DNA of 64,000 nucleotides from Denitratisoma oestradiolicum (GCF_902813185.1 NZ_LR778301.1:2542001-2606000), one strand, 5' to 3'. Shown: positions 1 through 8,836, counted from the first letter of the stretch. Numbers and translations: made by a program. Notes: a model not told the origin generated them from the letters alone.

Positions 1-618
1 GCCAATCAACATGCTGCCGTGGGTATACACGGCGCCCTTGGGGAAGCCCGTCGTGCCGCTGGTGTATAGCAGCATCAGGGGATCGTCGTAACTCAGTGGC
101 GTATCGAGATTCGGCTCGTGCAGGGAGCTATCGCGCAGCATGGCCTCATAGGATAAGGGAGCCCCCTCACCCAACGTCACTGACACTGGATCGATGACCA
201 CCATCAGACGTACGCTATCCACCTGCTCGGCAGCGGCCTGAGCAACCGGCAGTTCTGATTGGGACGTGACGAGTCCCACCGCATTCGCATCATTCAGGAT
301 ATAGGCCACTTCGCCTGCAGTCAGGCGATTATTGACCGTAACCATTACCGCACCGATCTTTGCCAAGGCAAAGGCGGCCTCTACCCATTGATGGCAGTTG
401 CGCGAATACAGGGCGACCCGGTCCCCTTTCTGGATGCCTTGACGAAGCAGCGCATTGGCAAATCGACAGGCGCGCTCATTCACCTGAGACCAGGTCAGCA
501 CCGTATCCTCGAACGCCAACCCAGGGCTGTGGCCGATATTCCGAGCATTGCGGGACAGGATGTCCCCTGCTCCTTTCAGGCCGCCAAAGATGCCGTTGGG
601 TGATAGGTTTCTGACCAT
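1..618 (-). CDS. AMP-forming acyl-CoA ligase, N-terminal part (runs off the window)
   Basis: This is the N-terminal 206 residues of an ANL-family (AMP-binding) acid-CoA ligase; the rest lies beyond the left edge. The reading frame is open from ATG at 618 to base 1. The P-loop signature YTSGTTGFPKG, which binds ATP phosphates during adenylation, is visible near residues 187-197, at the usual distance from the N-terminus. The start lies 2 bases after the stop of the upstream gene (HyuB-like), so it is the fourth gene of the CoA-transferase/HyuA/HyuB operon and is probably translationally coupled. The family activates carboxylic acids to CoA thioesters via acyl-AMP; the substrate cannot be read from this fragment. 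Given the neighbours, a keto- or aryl-acid made by the carboxylase-like subunits is a reasonable guess. Confidence 0.85.
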   Translation of the reverse strand, partial: MVRNLSPNGIFGGLKGAGDILSRNARNIGHSPGLAFEDTVLTWSQVNERACRFANALLRQGIQKGDRVALYSRNCHQWVEAAFALAKIGAVMVTVNNRLTAGEVAYILNDANAVGLVTSQSELPVAQAAAEQVDSVRLMVVIDPVSVTLGEGAPLSYEAMLRDSSLHEPNLDTPLSYDDPLMLLYTSGTTGFPKGAVYTHGSMLIG

Positions 619-620
619 GC

Positions 621-2510
621 TCAGACGCAGCCCTTTTCCTGAACAACACGGCTGGTAAACCGAGGCTGAGTAGGCGGGTCGAAGGATGTGTCTTGTTTGC
701 AACGGGCCATGATCTGCTCGAGGGTTCCGCCGCGATTGAAGAGCGGCAGAGGTTCATCCCGTTCGGCGGAGAGTTTCTTGCGCAGATAGGCGGTTTCTTC
801 GCCATTGACCGAGAGATCCTCGTTCAGCACCACTCCATAGCGCCGAGCGCCGGCCGGGCTCACCAGACCCCGTGCGGCATCCAGCGCCACCTGTTCCGCT
901 GCCCGCTGCAACGGATCGCCCCATCCGCCGCCGCCCCAGGTGTTGAAGTGCAATACATCCCCGGCCTGCACCTTCACCCGATCGCACTTGGACGGTATCC
1001 ACTGCCTGCTGCCATCGGTACGCTCCAGCTCCTTGGTGCTGCGACTTCCGGGCTCACCCCCATTGACACCCCACGGGTAGGTCAGCCAGCGGTCATCATG
1101 AATCGAGATTTCTCCAGGCTCCAGGAAACGATAGGCAATATGGACCCCGTTCCCCCCCCGGTGCTTTCCCGCCCCTCCGGAATCCTCAATGGAGGCGTAG
1201 CGCTCGATCCGTAGCGGGAAGTAGGCCTCCAGGAACTCGTTCGGCACATTGGTGAATGACGGCCACAGGGAATGACCATCCGGTCCATCCCCCACCGGGC
1301 GTCCCGGGATGCCGCCAAAGCCGATTTGGAACAGCTGGTACCACTCACCCTTGCTGTTGTAGCCCGAGTACATCAGGTGGGGACTATCCGAGAAGCCTGC
1401 CGCATTCAACGCCTCTGGCGCCCCCTGGCCCAGCAGCCCACCCATGATGTCGAAGATCCGTCCCAGCAGATGGGTACGGCACGACAGGGCCGCCGGACGC
1501 TTCGGCTTCAGGATCGAGCCATCGGGGATGCGTACCTCGATCAGTTCATAGAAACCATCGTTGAACAGAATCTGGGGATCGAACAAGTTGATGAACAGGG
1601 AGCCCAGGAACATCTTGAACATCTCTTCGTTCAACAGAAAGTTCACCGAACTGATCGACTGGGGATCCGTCCCCTCAAAGTCGAAGATGGCCTTCTCCCC
1701 TTCCCGCCACATGCTGCACTTGACCTTGTAGGGCCCCATGCCCAGTCCGTCATCGTCGATGTAGTCCTCAAAGGACTGGCGCTGTTCCGGTATCACCATC
1801 TTGATAATGGCGTTCATCGCCCGCTTGTTCCGGTCCAGCATTTCCGTCATTGCCGCAATGTATTCATCGACGCCGAATCGGTCAATAATTTCATGGACGC
1901 GGCGTTCAGCCAGTCTCAGTGCTGCCACCAGGGCATTGAAGTCCGCCCGGTTCCACTCCGGCATGCGGGAGTTCCGCACCAGCAGATCCAGAATTTCTCG
2001 ATTCAATTCGCCTCGCTTGAAGATCTTCACCGGTGGCACTTGAATGCCCTCTTCGAAGATCTGGGTCGCATCCGTAGGCAGACTCCCGGGCACTTTTCCA
2101 CCAATGTCGGTCATGTGACCGAACATTGCCGCCCAACTCACCAGCCGACCGTTCTGGAAGATCGGCATCAACATCAGCCAGTCATTCAGATGACTCACCG
2201 CTCCGTTGCAGGAGTATGGGTCGTTGGTCAGGAACACGTCCCCTTCCTCGATGGTTCCTTCGTAACCGGAAACAAAGCCGTGAATGAAGGAGCCGAACTG
2301 GCCCACCACCATCCGGCCATCGCAGTGGGCAATCATCGGGAAGGCATCATGCTGTTCCCGAATCCCCGGCGACATGGCCGTTCGGAATAGGACGGCATCC
2401 ATCTCCGCCCGGGCATTGCGCAGGGCGTTCTCGATGATGTCCAGGGTAATCGAGTCCAGCTCGACCTGCTTGAAGGGCGCCGGATTGGCCTGAATGATCT
2501 TGGCAACCAT
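621..2510 (-). CDS. Hydantoinase B / acetone carboxylase alpha-type subunit
   Basis: The 629-residue protein belongs to the HyuB family, which includes N-methylhydantoinase B, the 5-oxoprolinase C-terminal half, acetone carboxylase alpha and acetophenone carboxylase subunits. The N-terminal half carries the characteristic run LDIIENALRNARAEMDAVLFRTA followed by REQHDAF and LTNDPY segments; the C-terminal half has the glycine-rich GGGGWGDP stretch typical of the family. The start ATG at 2510 has GAGGAG seven bases upstream. It follows the HyuA-like gene with an 18-base gap, so the two should form one complex. In known members HyuA hydrolyses ATP and HyuB completes hydrolysis or carboxylation of an activated substrate. 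No small gamma-subunit gene of the acetone-carboxylase type is present, so the exact reaction remains open. Confidence 0.85.
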   Translation of the reverse strand: MVAKIIQANPAPFKQVELDSITLDIIENALRNARAEMDAVLFRTAMSPGIREQHDAFPMIAHCDGRMVVGQFGSFIHGFVSGYEGTIEEGDVFLTNDPYSCNGAVSHLNDWLMLMPIFQNGRLVSWAAMFGHMTDIGGKVPGSLPTDATQIFEEGIQVPPVKIFKRGELNREILDLLVRNSRMPEWNRADFNALVAALRLAERRVHEIIDRFGVDEYIAAMTEMLDRNKRAMNAIIKMVIPEQRQSFEDYIDDDGLGMGPYKVKCSMWREGEKAIFDFEGTDPQSISSVNFLLNEEMFKMFLGSLFINLFDPQILFNDGFYELIEVRIPDGSILKPKRPAALSCRTHLLGRIFDIMGGLLGQGAPEALNAAGFSDSPHLMYSGYNSKGEWYQLFQIGFGGIPGRPVGDGPDGHSLWPSFTNVPNEFLEAYFPLRIERYASIEDSGGAGKHRGGNGVHIAYRFLEPGEISIHDDRWLTYPWGVNGGEPGSRSTKELERTDGSRQWIPSKCDRVKVQAGDVLHFNTWGGGGWGDPLQRAAEQVALDAARGLVSPAGARRYGVVLNEDLSVNGEETAYLRKKLSAERDEPLPLFNRGGTLEQIMARCKQDTSFDPPTQPRFTSRVVQEKGCV

Positions 2511-2528
2511 GCCTCTACTCCTCGTTTG

Positions 2529-4598
2529 TTATTGACCGCCGTTGGGACGGATCAGGATGTTGCCTACCCGGTCCACCGTACCTGTGTAGCCCGGCAGAAT
2601 CAGGGTCGTCGTATCCATCTGGGCGACGATCGCCGGACCGGCCACCGCATTGCCGCTCTTGAGTTTGTTCCGATCATAGATATGGCCCGAATGCCACGCC
2701 CCGTCGGCATAGATCCGCGTTTCCTCAATCCGCGCCGCACTGGCGTCCGCATTACCCGTCGCCAAGGCCTCGGCTTCCACCACGGGCTCCCGGCCTAGCA
2801 CCACGGCACGCAGATTCACCAGCTCATGGGGCGCCTCCAGAGCAAAGGTGTACAGCTGGGTATGCAGCTCATCGAAACGGGCTTCCACTCCCGCCAGTCC
2901 GCTTCGGGCAAACTCCTCCGGGCTAGTGCTGAGCGTCAGACGCATCCCCTGGCCGTGGTAGCGCAGGTCGATCTGATATTCCACTTCCTGTTCCTTGCGG
3001 GGCACCCCTTCGGCATCCAGGGTTCCTGACGCCGTTTCCTTCAACTCGGTCAGCAGCGCCAGCACTTCCGCATCGCTGGTTTCGCTGCAACGACGAATGA
3101 AGGTGCGCGAGGCTTCGTTTCTCAGCCGGGTGGTGGCATCGCCATAGGCACACAACACGCCGGGCGCGGGCGGAATGATCACTGGCCAAGCCCCGGTCAG
3201 CCGCCCCAGCGCATTGGCATGGAGCGGCCCGGCACCACCGAAGGCCACTAGCGCAAAGTCCCGCGGGTCGTAGCCCTGCTCGATGGATACCAGTCGCAGG
3301 GCGCCGAACATGTTCTCATTGACGATGTTGATCACCCCCTCCGCCGCATCCTCGATGCTCTTGCCCAGGGCGTCGGCAATGGAACTCAGCGCTCGTTGGG
3401 CTGCCGTGCGGTCGATTTTCATGTCCCCTCCCAGCCGGGAGTTGGCGGGCAGGTAACCCAGAACGACATTGGCGTCAGTCACCGTAGGCTTGTCACCACC
3501 CTTCATATAGGCGGCCGGCCCCGGTACGGCGCCCGCACTTTGCGGTCCCACCCGCAAGGCTTTGGTCAGTTCCGGCACATAGGCAATGGAGCCACCGCCG
3601 GCTCCCACGGTACGCACATCGATGGACGGCGCTCTTACGGTCACATCGCTGACCCGAGTCTCCCGTCGTGTCTGGGCTACACCATTCTGGATCAGGGCCA
3701 CGTCGGTAGAGGTTCCCCCCATGTCGAAGGTCAGCAGGTCTTTGAACCCCGACTGGCGAGCAGTCCACAACGCACCAGTGACGCCCCCCGCCGGGCCGCT
3801 CATCAGCAGATTTACAGGTGCGTCGATGGCAGCGTCCACCGAGGCCAAGCCGCCGTCCGAGCGCAGCACATGGAGTTTGACGCCTGGCATCTTACGATCC
3901 AGTTCCCGGTGCAGGTTCTGCATGTAGCGCGCTACTTCCGGACGCACGTAGGAGTTCACCACGGTGGTCTCGGTGCGTTCGTACTCGTACATCTCCGGCA
4001 TTACGTCGCTGGAGATGGAAACGATGATTCCAGGCAATTCCTCATGAGCAATTTCCTTGATGCGTCGCTCATGGGCACCGTTGGCGTAGGCGTTGATCAG
4101 ACATACGGTCAGGGCTTCGATTCCCTTGTTCCTGAGACTCTGCAGATCCTGCCGCAGCCGGTCCTCGTTCAGTGGCCGAACTATCTCGCCCCTGGCCCCC
4201 ATGCGTTCATCGGCTTCGATGGTGTTCTCCAGGGGGGCCATCAGGGGACGCTTGTTGTAAGTCACCCAGCCACCCAGACCACCAGGCACGAAGGAGCGAG
4301 CCATCTGCAGTACTTGACGATAGCCTTCGGTGGTCACCAGCCCCACCCGCGCCCCAGAGCCCGTCAGCACGGTGTTGGTGGCTACCGTGGTACCGTGCAT
4401 GACATGGCTGATCCCCGCCGGATCAATGTCGTTCTGTTCGCACAGCCGATTGATGCCGTTCAGGATCCCCTGGGATTGGTCCCCGGGCGTCGAGGGAACT
4501 TTGGCCGAGTAGGTCTTGCCTGTCCGCTCGTCGATGAGTAGTAGGTCGGTGAATGTGCCGCCCACATCCACACCCAGTCGATAATGCTTGTCTACCAT
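2529..4598 (-). CDS. Hydantoinase A / acetone carboxylase beta-type ATPase subunit
   Basis: The 689-residue protein is a HyuA-family ATPase of the ASKHA fold. The phosphate-binding motif DVGGTFTD is at residues 11-18, and a second motif, DMGGTSTDVA, lies near the middle of the chain. The start chosen is ATG at 4598, giving MVDKHYRLGVDVGG, with a GGGGGAGAGG ribosome site just upstream; a longer frame begins 22 codons earlier but would run into the preceding gene's end. In acetone and acetophenone carboxylases and in ATP-dependent hydantoinases and oxoprolinases this subunit phosphorylates substrate or bicarbonate. It sits between a family III CoA-transferase and the HyuB-like gene in a tight leftward operon. 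Family assignment is certain; substrate is not. Confidence 0.88.
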   Translation of the reverse strand: MVDKHYRLGVDVGGTFTDLLLIDERTGKTYSAKVPSTPGDQSQGILNGINRLCEQNDIDPAGISHVMHGTTVATNTVLTGSGARVGLVTTEGYRQVLQMARSFVPGGLGGWVTYNKRPLMAPLENTIEADERMGARGEIVRPLNEDRLRQDLQSLRNKGIEALTVCLINAYANGAHERRIKEIAHEELPGIIVSISSDVMPEMYEYERTETTVVNSYVRPEVARYMQNLHRELDRKMPGVKLHVLRSDGGLASVDAAIDAPVNLLMSGPAGGVTGALWTARQSGFKDLLTFDMGGTSTDVALIQNGVAQTRRETRVSDVTVRAPSIDVRTVGAGGGSIAYVPELTKALRVGPQSAGAVPGPAAYMKGGDKPTVTDANVVLGYLPANSRLGGDMKIDRTAAQRALSSIADALGKSIEDAAEGVINIVNENMFGALRLVSIEQGYDPRDFALVAFGGAGPLHANALGRLTGAWPVIIPPAPGVLCAYGDATTRLRNEASRTFIRRCSETSDAEVLALLTELKETASGTLDAEGVPRKEQEVEYQIDLRYHGQGMRLTLSTSPEEFARSGLAGVEARFDELHTQLYTFALEAPHELVNLRAVVLGREPVVEAEALATGNADASAARIEETRIYADGAWHSGHIYDRNKLKSGNAVAGPAIVAQMDTTTLILPGYTGTVDRVGNILIRPNGGQ

Positions 4599-4614
4599 GT
4601 CTCGCCTCTCCCCC

Positions 4615-5832
4615 TTATTGAATGACGCCGTCTCGCCGCAACGCTTCGAGGCGAGATGACTCATAACCTAGCAATTCCTTCAGCACTGCTGTCGTGTGCT
4701 CCCCCAACAGTGGCGGCGCGCTGAAGCTGCCATCCACCGATTCCGACAGCTTCACCGGATTCCCGGGTAACTGGATGGTTTCTCCGCTTTGCAGTTGCAC
4801 ATCCACCACCATGTTGCGTGCCAACACCTGGGGGTCGTTGAGCGCGTGGGCAAAATCATTGACCGGCGCACAGGGAATCCGTGCCTCTCTGAATTTCTCC
4901 AGCCAGTACTCCGTGGTGTTCTGCGCCAACTCTTCTTGCACAATGGCGTCGATCTTGGCCTTCTCCGCATACCGCCCCGGCTGCTTGCGGTATTTCTCTT
5001 GCCTCAGCTCTTCCCGCGTAATCACGCCGGTAAACTTCTCGTAAAAGGCATCGCCAATACACGCGATGATCAGATAGCCATCCTGAGTCTTGTAGCTGTT
5101 GTAGGGCACGTGCACAAAATGTCCGTTGCCCATCGGTTCGGGCGTATCCCCAGACAACAGGTACATGGTCGCCATGTAGTTCAGCAAGGAAATCTGTACG
5201 TCCAGCATGGAGATATCCACGTGCTGACCGATACCCGTCTGCCCCCGGGACACAAGGGCGGCCAAGATGCCGACAACCCCGAATACGCCACCACCCAGGT
5301 CTCCAATGGGAATCCCGGAGCGCAACGGTTCGCCCCCGGGATAGCCGGTGATGGACATACCACCACCCATGCCCTGCACCACCTGGTCAAAAGCCGGCCG
5401 GTGAATTCCAGGACCTGTCTCCCCAAAACCCGACACCGAGCAGGTGATGATTCGGGGATTGATCGCCGAGAGCGTGGCATGGTCAATCTTCAGCCGCTCG
5501 GTTACGCCTACGCTGAAGTTGTCCAGAACGATGTCAGCATGCTTCACCAATTCGTAGAACACCTCCCGACCCGCTTCGCTCTTCAGATCAACACAGATGC
5601 TTTCCTTGCCGCGATTGAGTGTCAGGTAGTACGCACCCATTCCCTGCCTCGAATAGGCCTCGCTTTCCGCCAGCAACTGGCGCGTACCTTCTCCACTCCC
5701 GGGTGGCTCAACCTTGATCGTCCTCGCACCCAGATCCGTCAATATCATCGCCCCATAGGGCCCTGACAGCATGTGCGTCAGATCCAGGATCACTACCCCG
5801 GACAACGCACCCTTCCCCTTCTTTTCTCCCAT
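4615..5832 (-). CDS. Family III (CaiB/BaiF) CoA-transferase
   Basis: The 405-residue protein opens with VVILDLTHMLSGPYGAMIL and contains DLGARTIKVEPPG, the hallmarks of family III CoA-transferases, which move CoA between organic acids through an aspartyl-CoA thioester. ATG at 5832 is preferred over GTG at 5842-5844 because GGAG lies six bases before the ATG. It is the first gene of the operon continuing with HyuA, HyuB and the acyl-CoA ligase; only 16 bases separate it from the HyuA start. A sigma54-type promoter lies 40-54 bases upstream. Having both a CoA-transferase and a CoA ligase in one operon suggests two activation steps or alternative CoA donors for the carboxylated product. Confidence 0.9.
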   Translation of the reverse strand: MGEKKGKGALSGVVILDLTHMLSGPYGAMILTDLGARTIKVEPPGSGEGTRQLLAESEAYSRQGMGAYYLTLNRGKESICVDLKSEAGREVFYELVKHADIVLDNFSVGVTERLKIDHATLSAINPRIITCSVSGFGETGPGIHRPAFDQVVQGMGGGMSITGYPGGEPLRSGIPIGDLGGGVFGVVGILAALVSRGQTGIGQHVDISMLDVQISLLNYMATMYLLSGDTPEPMGNGHFVHVPYNSYKTQDGYLIIACIGDAFYEKFTGVITREELRQEKYRKQPGRYAEKAKIDAIVQEELAQNTTEYWLEKFREARIPCAPVNDFAHALNDPQVLARNMVVDVQLQSGETIQLPGNPVKLSESVDGSFSAPPLLGEHTTAVLKELLGYESSRLEALRRDGVIQ

Positions 5833-5871
5833 CAACTTCTCCACACCATAACTTCAGTTACATCAGACATA

Positions 5872-5886
5872 GCAAGAGATAGGCCA
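5872..5886 (-). promoter_or_regulatory. Sigma54 (-24/-12) promoter of the CoA-transferase/HyuAB operon
   Basis: Read on the minus strand the sequence is TGGCCTATCTCTTGC, matching the sigma54 consensus TGGCAC-N5-TTGC with both the GG and GC dinucleotides at the exact 12-base spacing. Transcription would start near 5860, leaving about 28 bases of leader before ATG 5832. It sits just downstream of the terminator at 5922-5953, so the operon is insulated from the gene behind it. Paired TGAAACAC repeats are 105 bases upstream. Confidence 0.72.
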
Positions 5887-5921
5887 GCTACACATAAATC
5901 CATCAACACATTGTTTTTATG

Positions 5922-5953
5922 AAAAAAAAGGCGCCAAAGCGGGCGCCTTTTTT
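5922..5953 (-). terminator. Intrinsic terminator, symmetrical (bidirectional form)
   Basis: An inverted repeat AAAAAAGGCGCC / GGCGCCTTTTTT with a six-base loop (AAAGCG) lies about 100 bases after the stop of the FAD-oxidase gene. On the minus strand the GGCGCC stem is followed by eight U residues. It should end the VOC/FAD-oxidase transcript before the CoA-transferase promoter. Confidence 0.85.
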
Positions 5954-5967
5954 ATGCACGACTGTCT

Positions 5968-6020
5968 ATGTTTCCAACTACGTTACGACATGAAACACAA
6001 CTTGAAACACACTCATTTCA
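5968..6020. promoter_or_regulatory. Putative enhancer (UAS) for the sigma54 activator, site A
   Basis: Two direct copies of TGAAACAC begin at 5991 and 6003 (12-base period), with an inverted TGTTTC at 5969-5974 and TTTCA at 6016-6020 on either side. The distance to the sigma54 promoter (5886) is 105 bases. A second cluster of the same word lies 103 bases upstream of the other sigma54 promoter, in front of the VOC gene. Assignment as the binding site of the regulator encoded at 8881-10869 is inference. Confidence 0.55.
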
Positions 6021-6048
6021 TTGGGATGTCGTGAAATTTCCAGCCAGA

Positions 6049-7638
6049 TTATCGGCGAGCGACCGCCCCGCGCCCAAGGCCAAGAACGCCCGGATTAACA
6101 ATGCCTTTGACATCTACCGCATTTTTAATTGATTGGAGCACGTTCTGATAAGCTGCGGAGACTTCTTCCAGATAGGGATAAGTGCGCCCGATCTGGAAAT
6201 TGATAGCACCGTGCTTTGCTAGCACGTCCGCCACTTCGCGCCAAAGTTTGAAAACGAACTCCCGAACTTCAGCCCGATCCGGACGCTCCAGCCACGCCGG
6301 CGCCACGGTTTCATCAATCGCCTCCGCATGTAGACTGGTGACTTTGTCATACCAATAGAAACAGGGCTCAAACAAAACACCATTGGGCACGTTAGTCGTT
6401 AGCGGGGAATACAGTACCCCCAGACGCTCAAAATCATCGCTATAACTGGCGATCAACTGCTCGGCTTCCTCCACAGCCTGAACAACATTTCCCAAGGGAA
6501 TGATTCCATGAACCGGAACCCAGCGCTGTCCGTCCACTCCTAGCGCTGAACGCAGCGGAGGGAAAGGTCGGCCGCGCATGGCCTTTGGTATTACCGGCGC
6601 AATGACCGTTCCTCGACATCCCTCGACAATAGCCTTCACTTGCGCCAGTTGATCGACTACATCCTGCTGGCTTCGCCCCTCCACCGTAAGATGCAGGGAA
6701 TAGGGGGCGACCTCTACCTCACTAGTGCCAGCCATGGCCATTTCTGCCACATTCTTTAATCCAGCCAGCAGGGACTTGCCCGATTTCACGACGCCCAGCG
6801 CGGTCTTGGTAGCCTCGGACAATTTGCGCCCGGTCTGGGCTGAATTTTTTGCCTTGTACGCATCAATGCCAAAGGTCTCCACCCCGAGACCCGCCTGAAC
6901 CAAGCCGACCTGAGCATTGAGCATGGATGCAAAATCAGGAAAGGCATAAGAGCCGTACTCGACGTATTCAGACTCTGGAATCAGGCGCAGCGTGATCTCC
7001 ACCTTGAACCCCATGGAACCCGTATCGCCGATAAATACGCCAGTCAGGTCGGGACCGCCCCAGCGGGTAAACGGAACACCGCATGCCCTCGCTCCAGCAC
7101 CTGTTTTCAGAAGTGATCCGTCAGCCAGCACCATCGTCAGCCCCAACACCGACTCAGCTGCACTGCCATGACGCACCGAACCGAAAAATACGCTGTTCTG
7201 GGATACGGTGCCGCCAACAGTGGCCCGCAAACCAGACAAGGGCCCCCAGTAGGGTGTTCGTAGTCCGGTGTCTGCCAGTGCCTCACGCAGTTGGGCCCAG
7301 GTGCAACCCGCCTGCACCGTCACATAACGATTCACCGGATCAATCTTGATCACCCGATTTAAATCGCGCAAATCCATCATGATGGCATTGGGATTATCTG
7401 CCACATAACCCCCGGTATATGACATACCGCCGCCACGTGGAACTACAGGTAATCCATGCTCGTGGGCCACTCGAAGTACGGCGCTTACTTCGTCAACCGA
7501 GACTGGCTTAACTACACATTGAGGGGGACTGCCACTTTGAAACAAATCGCGGGAAAAGTGATCTCGGGTTGCAAGATCATCAGCAATCCGCTCACGATCG
7601 ATCACCGTCCCCAGTATCTCCACAATGCTACTGACCAT
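6049..7638 (-). CDS. FAD-linked oxidase (GlcD / vanillyl-alcohol-oxidase superfamily)
   Basis: The 529-residue protein has the PCMH-type FAD-binding domain in its first half: KPVSVDEVSAVLRVA, PRGGGMSYTGGYV, GCTWAQLREAL and the VGGTVSQNSVFFGSVRHGSAAESVLG segment that contacts the flavin. The C-terminal half is the FAD-oxidase C domain, ending with VDVKGIVNPGVLGLG, the usual closing motif. ATG 7638 has GGAGGAG upstream. The family oxidises 2-hydroxy acids, alkylphenols or related alcohols with electrons passed to an acceptor; the sequence is closer to the glycolate-oxidase GlcD subgroup than to cresol methylhydroxylase, but I would not name a substrate. It is co-transcribed with the VOC gene (79-base gap) and ends at the terminator at 5922-5953. 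Confidence 0.82.
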   Translation of the reverse strand: MVSSIVEILGTVIDRERIADDLATRDHFSRDLFQSGSPPQCVVKPVSVDEVSAVLRVAHEHGLPVVPRGGGMSYTGGYVADNPNAIMMDLRDLNRVIKIDPVNRYVTVQAGCTWAQLREALADTGLRTPYWGPLSGLRATVGGTVSQNSVFFGSVRHGSAAESVLGLTMVLADGSLLKTGAGARACGVPFTRWGGPDLTGVFIGDTGSMGFKVEITLRLIPESEYVEYGSYAFPDFASMLNAQVGLVQAGLGVETFGIDAYKAKNSAQTGRKLSEATKTALGVVKSGKSLLAGLKNVAEMAMAGTSEVEVAPYSLHLTVEGRSQQDVVDQLAQVKAIVEGCRGTVIAPVIPKAMRGRPFPPLRSALGVDGQRWVPVHGIIPLGNVVQAVEEAEQLIASYSDDFERLGVLYSPLTTNVPNGVLFEPCFYWYDKVTSLHAEAIDETVAPAWLERPDRAEVREFVFKLWREVADVLAKHGAINFQIGRTYPYLEEVSAAYQNVLQSIKNAVDVKGIVNPGVLGLGRGAVARR

Positions 7639-7717
7639 GCTTAATCTCCTCCAAATATAAAAATTCGAACTACCAAGATCGATTCAATTACCGCTTTTAG
7701 ACGAAGCCGGCTGGAAA

Positions 7718-8641
7718 TTAGTCAGGCAGCCACACCTCAAACCATTCTCCCGCCATGCCCTGGAAAACCTTAAGCGTGCCTACTCCATCACCGCCAGAAG
7801 CAATGCTCCATCGAGCATCCTTCCCACACTCATCCTCACTTTCCCCTGGCCAACCGAGGAACGAAATCATCCTGATTCCCGTCATGCAACCCATTGAGGA
7901 GGAGCCTCTTTGATCAATCGAAAACTCAGGAACTTCATCAATTTCAATCAAACTGGGCCCACAAAGCTGCACGGTACCTACTGGACGAACGGCCTCAGGA
8001 TCCACCCCCAATGCACTATTCAGCGAAGAAACTCTGGTGTTGAAGCGCAGACCCGGCTTCGGAACGAATTTCTCGTAAAGTTGCATGGCAGGCTCTCGTT
8101 GTACCGCGCCTAACACGGGGATAAAGAGTCGTTCCGCAGTATGAATTGCCCGCGCGGGCAATTCAAAAGGCGCCACAGGCGCTCGTAGCTCGGTCAAATA
8201 AAGAACCTCACCCGAAGTCCCTGCGACCTGCATGGCCCAAATATGATCACTAACCCCCAGCGGATAGGGCTCCCCCAGGATCTCAAAGGGACTATTTTTC
8301 AGCCGCTGCGCTAATGCACTTAAATTGGCAACACTAACCTCCAGTGCCAGCCAGCCTTGCGCCCCGAAATGCTTTGCCGGAGCCGCTTCAGGTACTTCTA
8401 ACAATCGCAGCCAATGGGTTGATACGTCGTTTGGCGCCGCCCCCATAGTGACCATCCGCTTTCCGGCAAGAGATGGCATATTCCATGCTTGTGCAAGTGG
8501 AAACGAGACATACTCATCTGCAATTAGTACTAGATCGAGAAACTTCTGATACTGGTTTATCACTGCATCAAGCGACCTAACGACTACTGTCCCGCACTGC
8601 GCCGGCCCTAAACGAATTCTTTGAAGCCCCTCATTAACCAT
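7718..8641 (-). CDS. VOC-superfamily protein (glyoxalase/dioxygenase fold)
   Basis: The 308-residue protein resembles vicinal-oxygen-chelate proteins: a beta-alpha-beta opening GTVVVRSLDAVINQYQKFLDL, a GWLALEVSVANLSALAQRL segment and a GTSGEVLYLTEL strand suggest two paired modules. Start ATG 8641 (MVNEGLQR) is chosen because CGAGG lies five bases upstream and because a sigma54 promoter at 8702-8716 would give a transcript beginning near 8690, inside the longer TTG-started frame. Members include glyoxalases, extradiol dioxygenases and CoA-ester epimerases; no clear set of metal ligands can be assigned from sequence alone. It heads the two-gene operon with the FAD-linked oxidase and shares its regulation with the HyuAB operon. 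Confidence 0.65.
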   Translation of the reverse strand: MVNEGLQRIRLGPAQCGTVVVRSLDAVINQYQKFLDLVLIADEYVSFPLAQAWNMPSLAGKRMVTMGAAPNDVSTHWLRLLEVPEAAPAKHFGAQGWLALEVSVANLSALAQRLKNSPFEILGEPYPLGVSDHIWAMQVAGTSGEVLYLTELRAPVAPFELPARAIHTAERLFIPVLGAVQREPAMQLYEKFVPKPGLRFNTRVSSLNSALGVDPEAVRPVGTVQLCGPSLIEIDEVPEFSIDQRGSSSMGCMTGIRMISFLGWPGESEDECGKDARWSIASGGDGVGTLKVFQGMAGEWFEVWLPD

Positions 8642-8701
8642 GCTGACCTCGATAGTTGTTACAGCTGAAACGCTACAAATAGTTTTGTAATTTCTGACAA
8701 A

Positions 8702-8716
8702 GCACAAAAGGGGCCA
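8702..8716 (-). promoter_or_regulatory. Sigma54 (-24/-12) promoter of the VOC/FAD-oxidase operon
   Basis: The minus-strand sequence TGGCCCCTTTTGTGC keeps the GG and GC dinucleotides at correct spacing, with GTGC instead of TTGC at -12. Transcription would begin near 8690, about 50 bases before ATG 8641. TGAAACA repeats begin 103 bases upstream. Confidence 0.65.
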
Positions 8717-8816
8717 GTCCGCACAGCGTTCACTAGCAGCTGTTTTTTAATACTTTTTTAGGCATAGCAAATGCATGACACCAACACTTGCAACGACAGA
8801 GCCATTCCAGCAACAA

Positions 8817-8836
8817 TGTGAAACACAATGAAACAT
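8817..8836. promoter_or_regulatory. Putative enhancer (UAS) for the sigma54 activator, site B
   Basis: TGAAACAC (8819-8826) and TGAAACAT (8829-8836) form a direct repeat with 10-base period in the divergent region between the VOC gene and the regulator. The word matches site A at 5991-6010. Its position 45 bases before the regulator's GTG start would also allow autoregulation. Confidence 0.55.

Noticed and set aside
6049..7638. Naming the FAD-linked oxidase as cresol methylhydroxylase
   Set aside because: The flavin-domain wording is closer to GlcD-type oxidases and no cytochrome c partner gene is adjacent.
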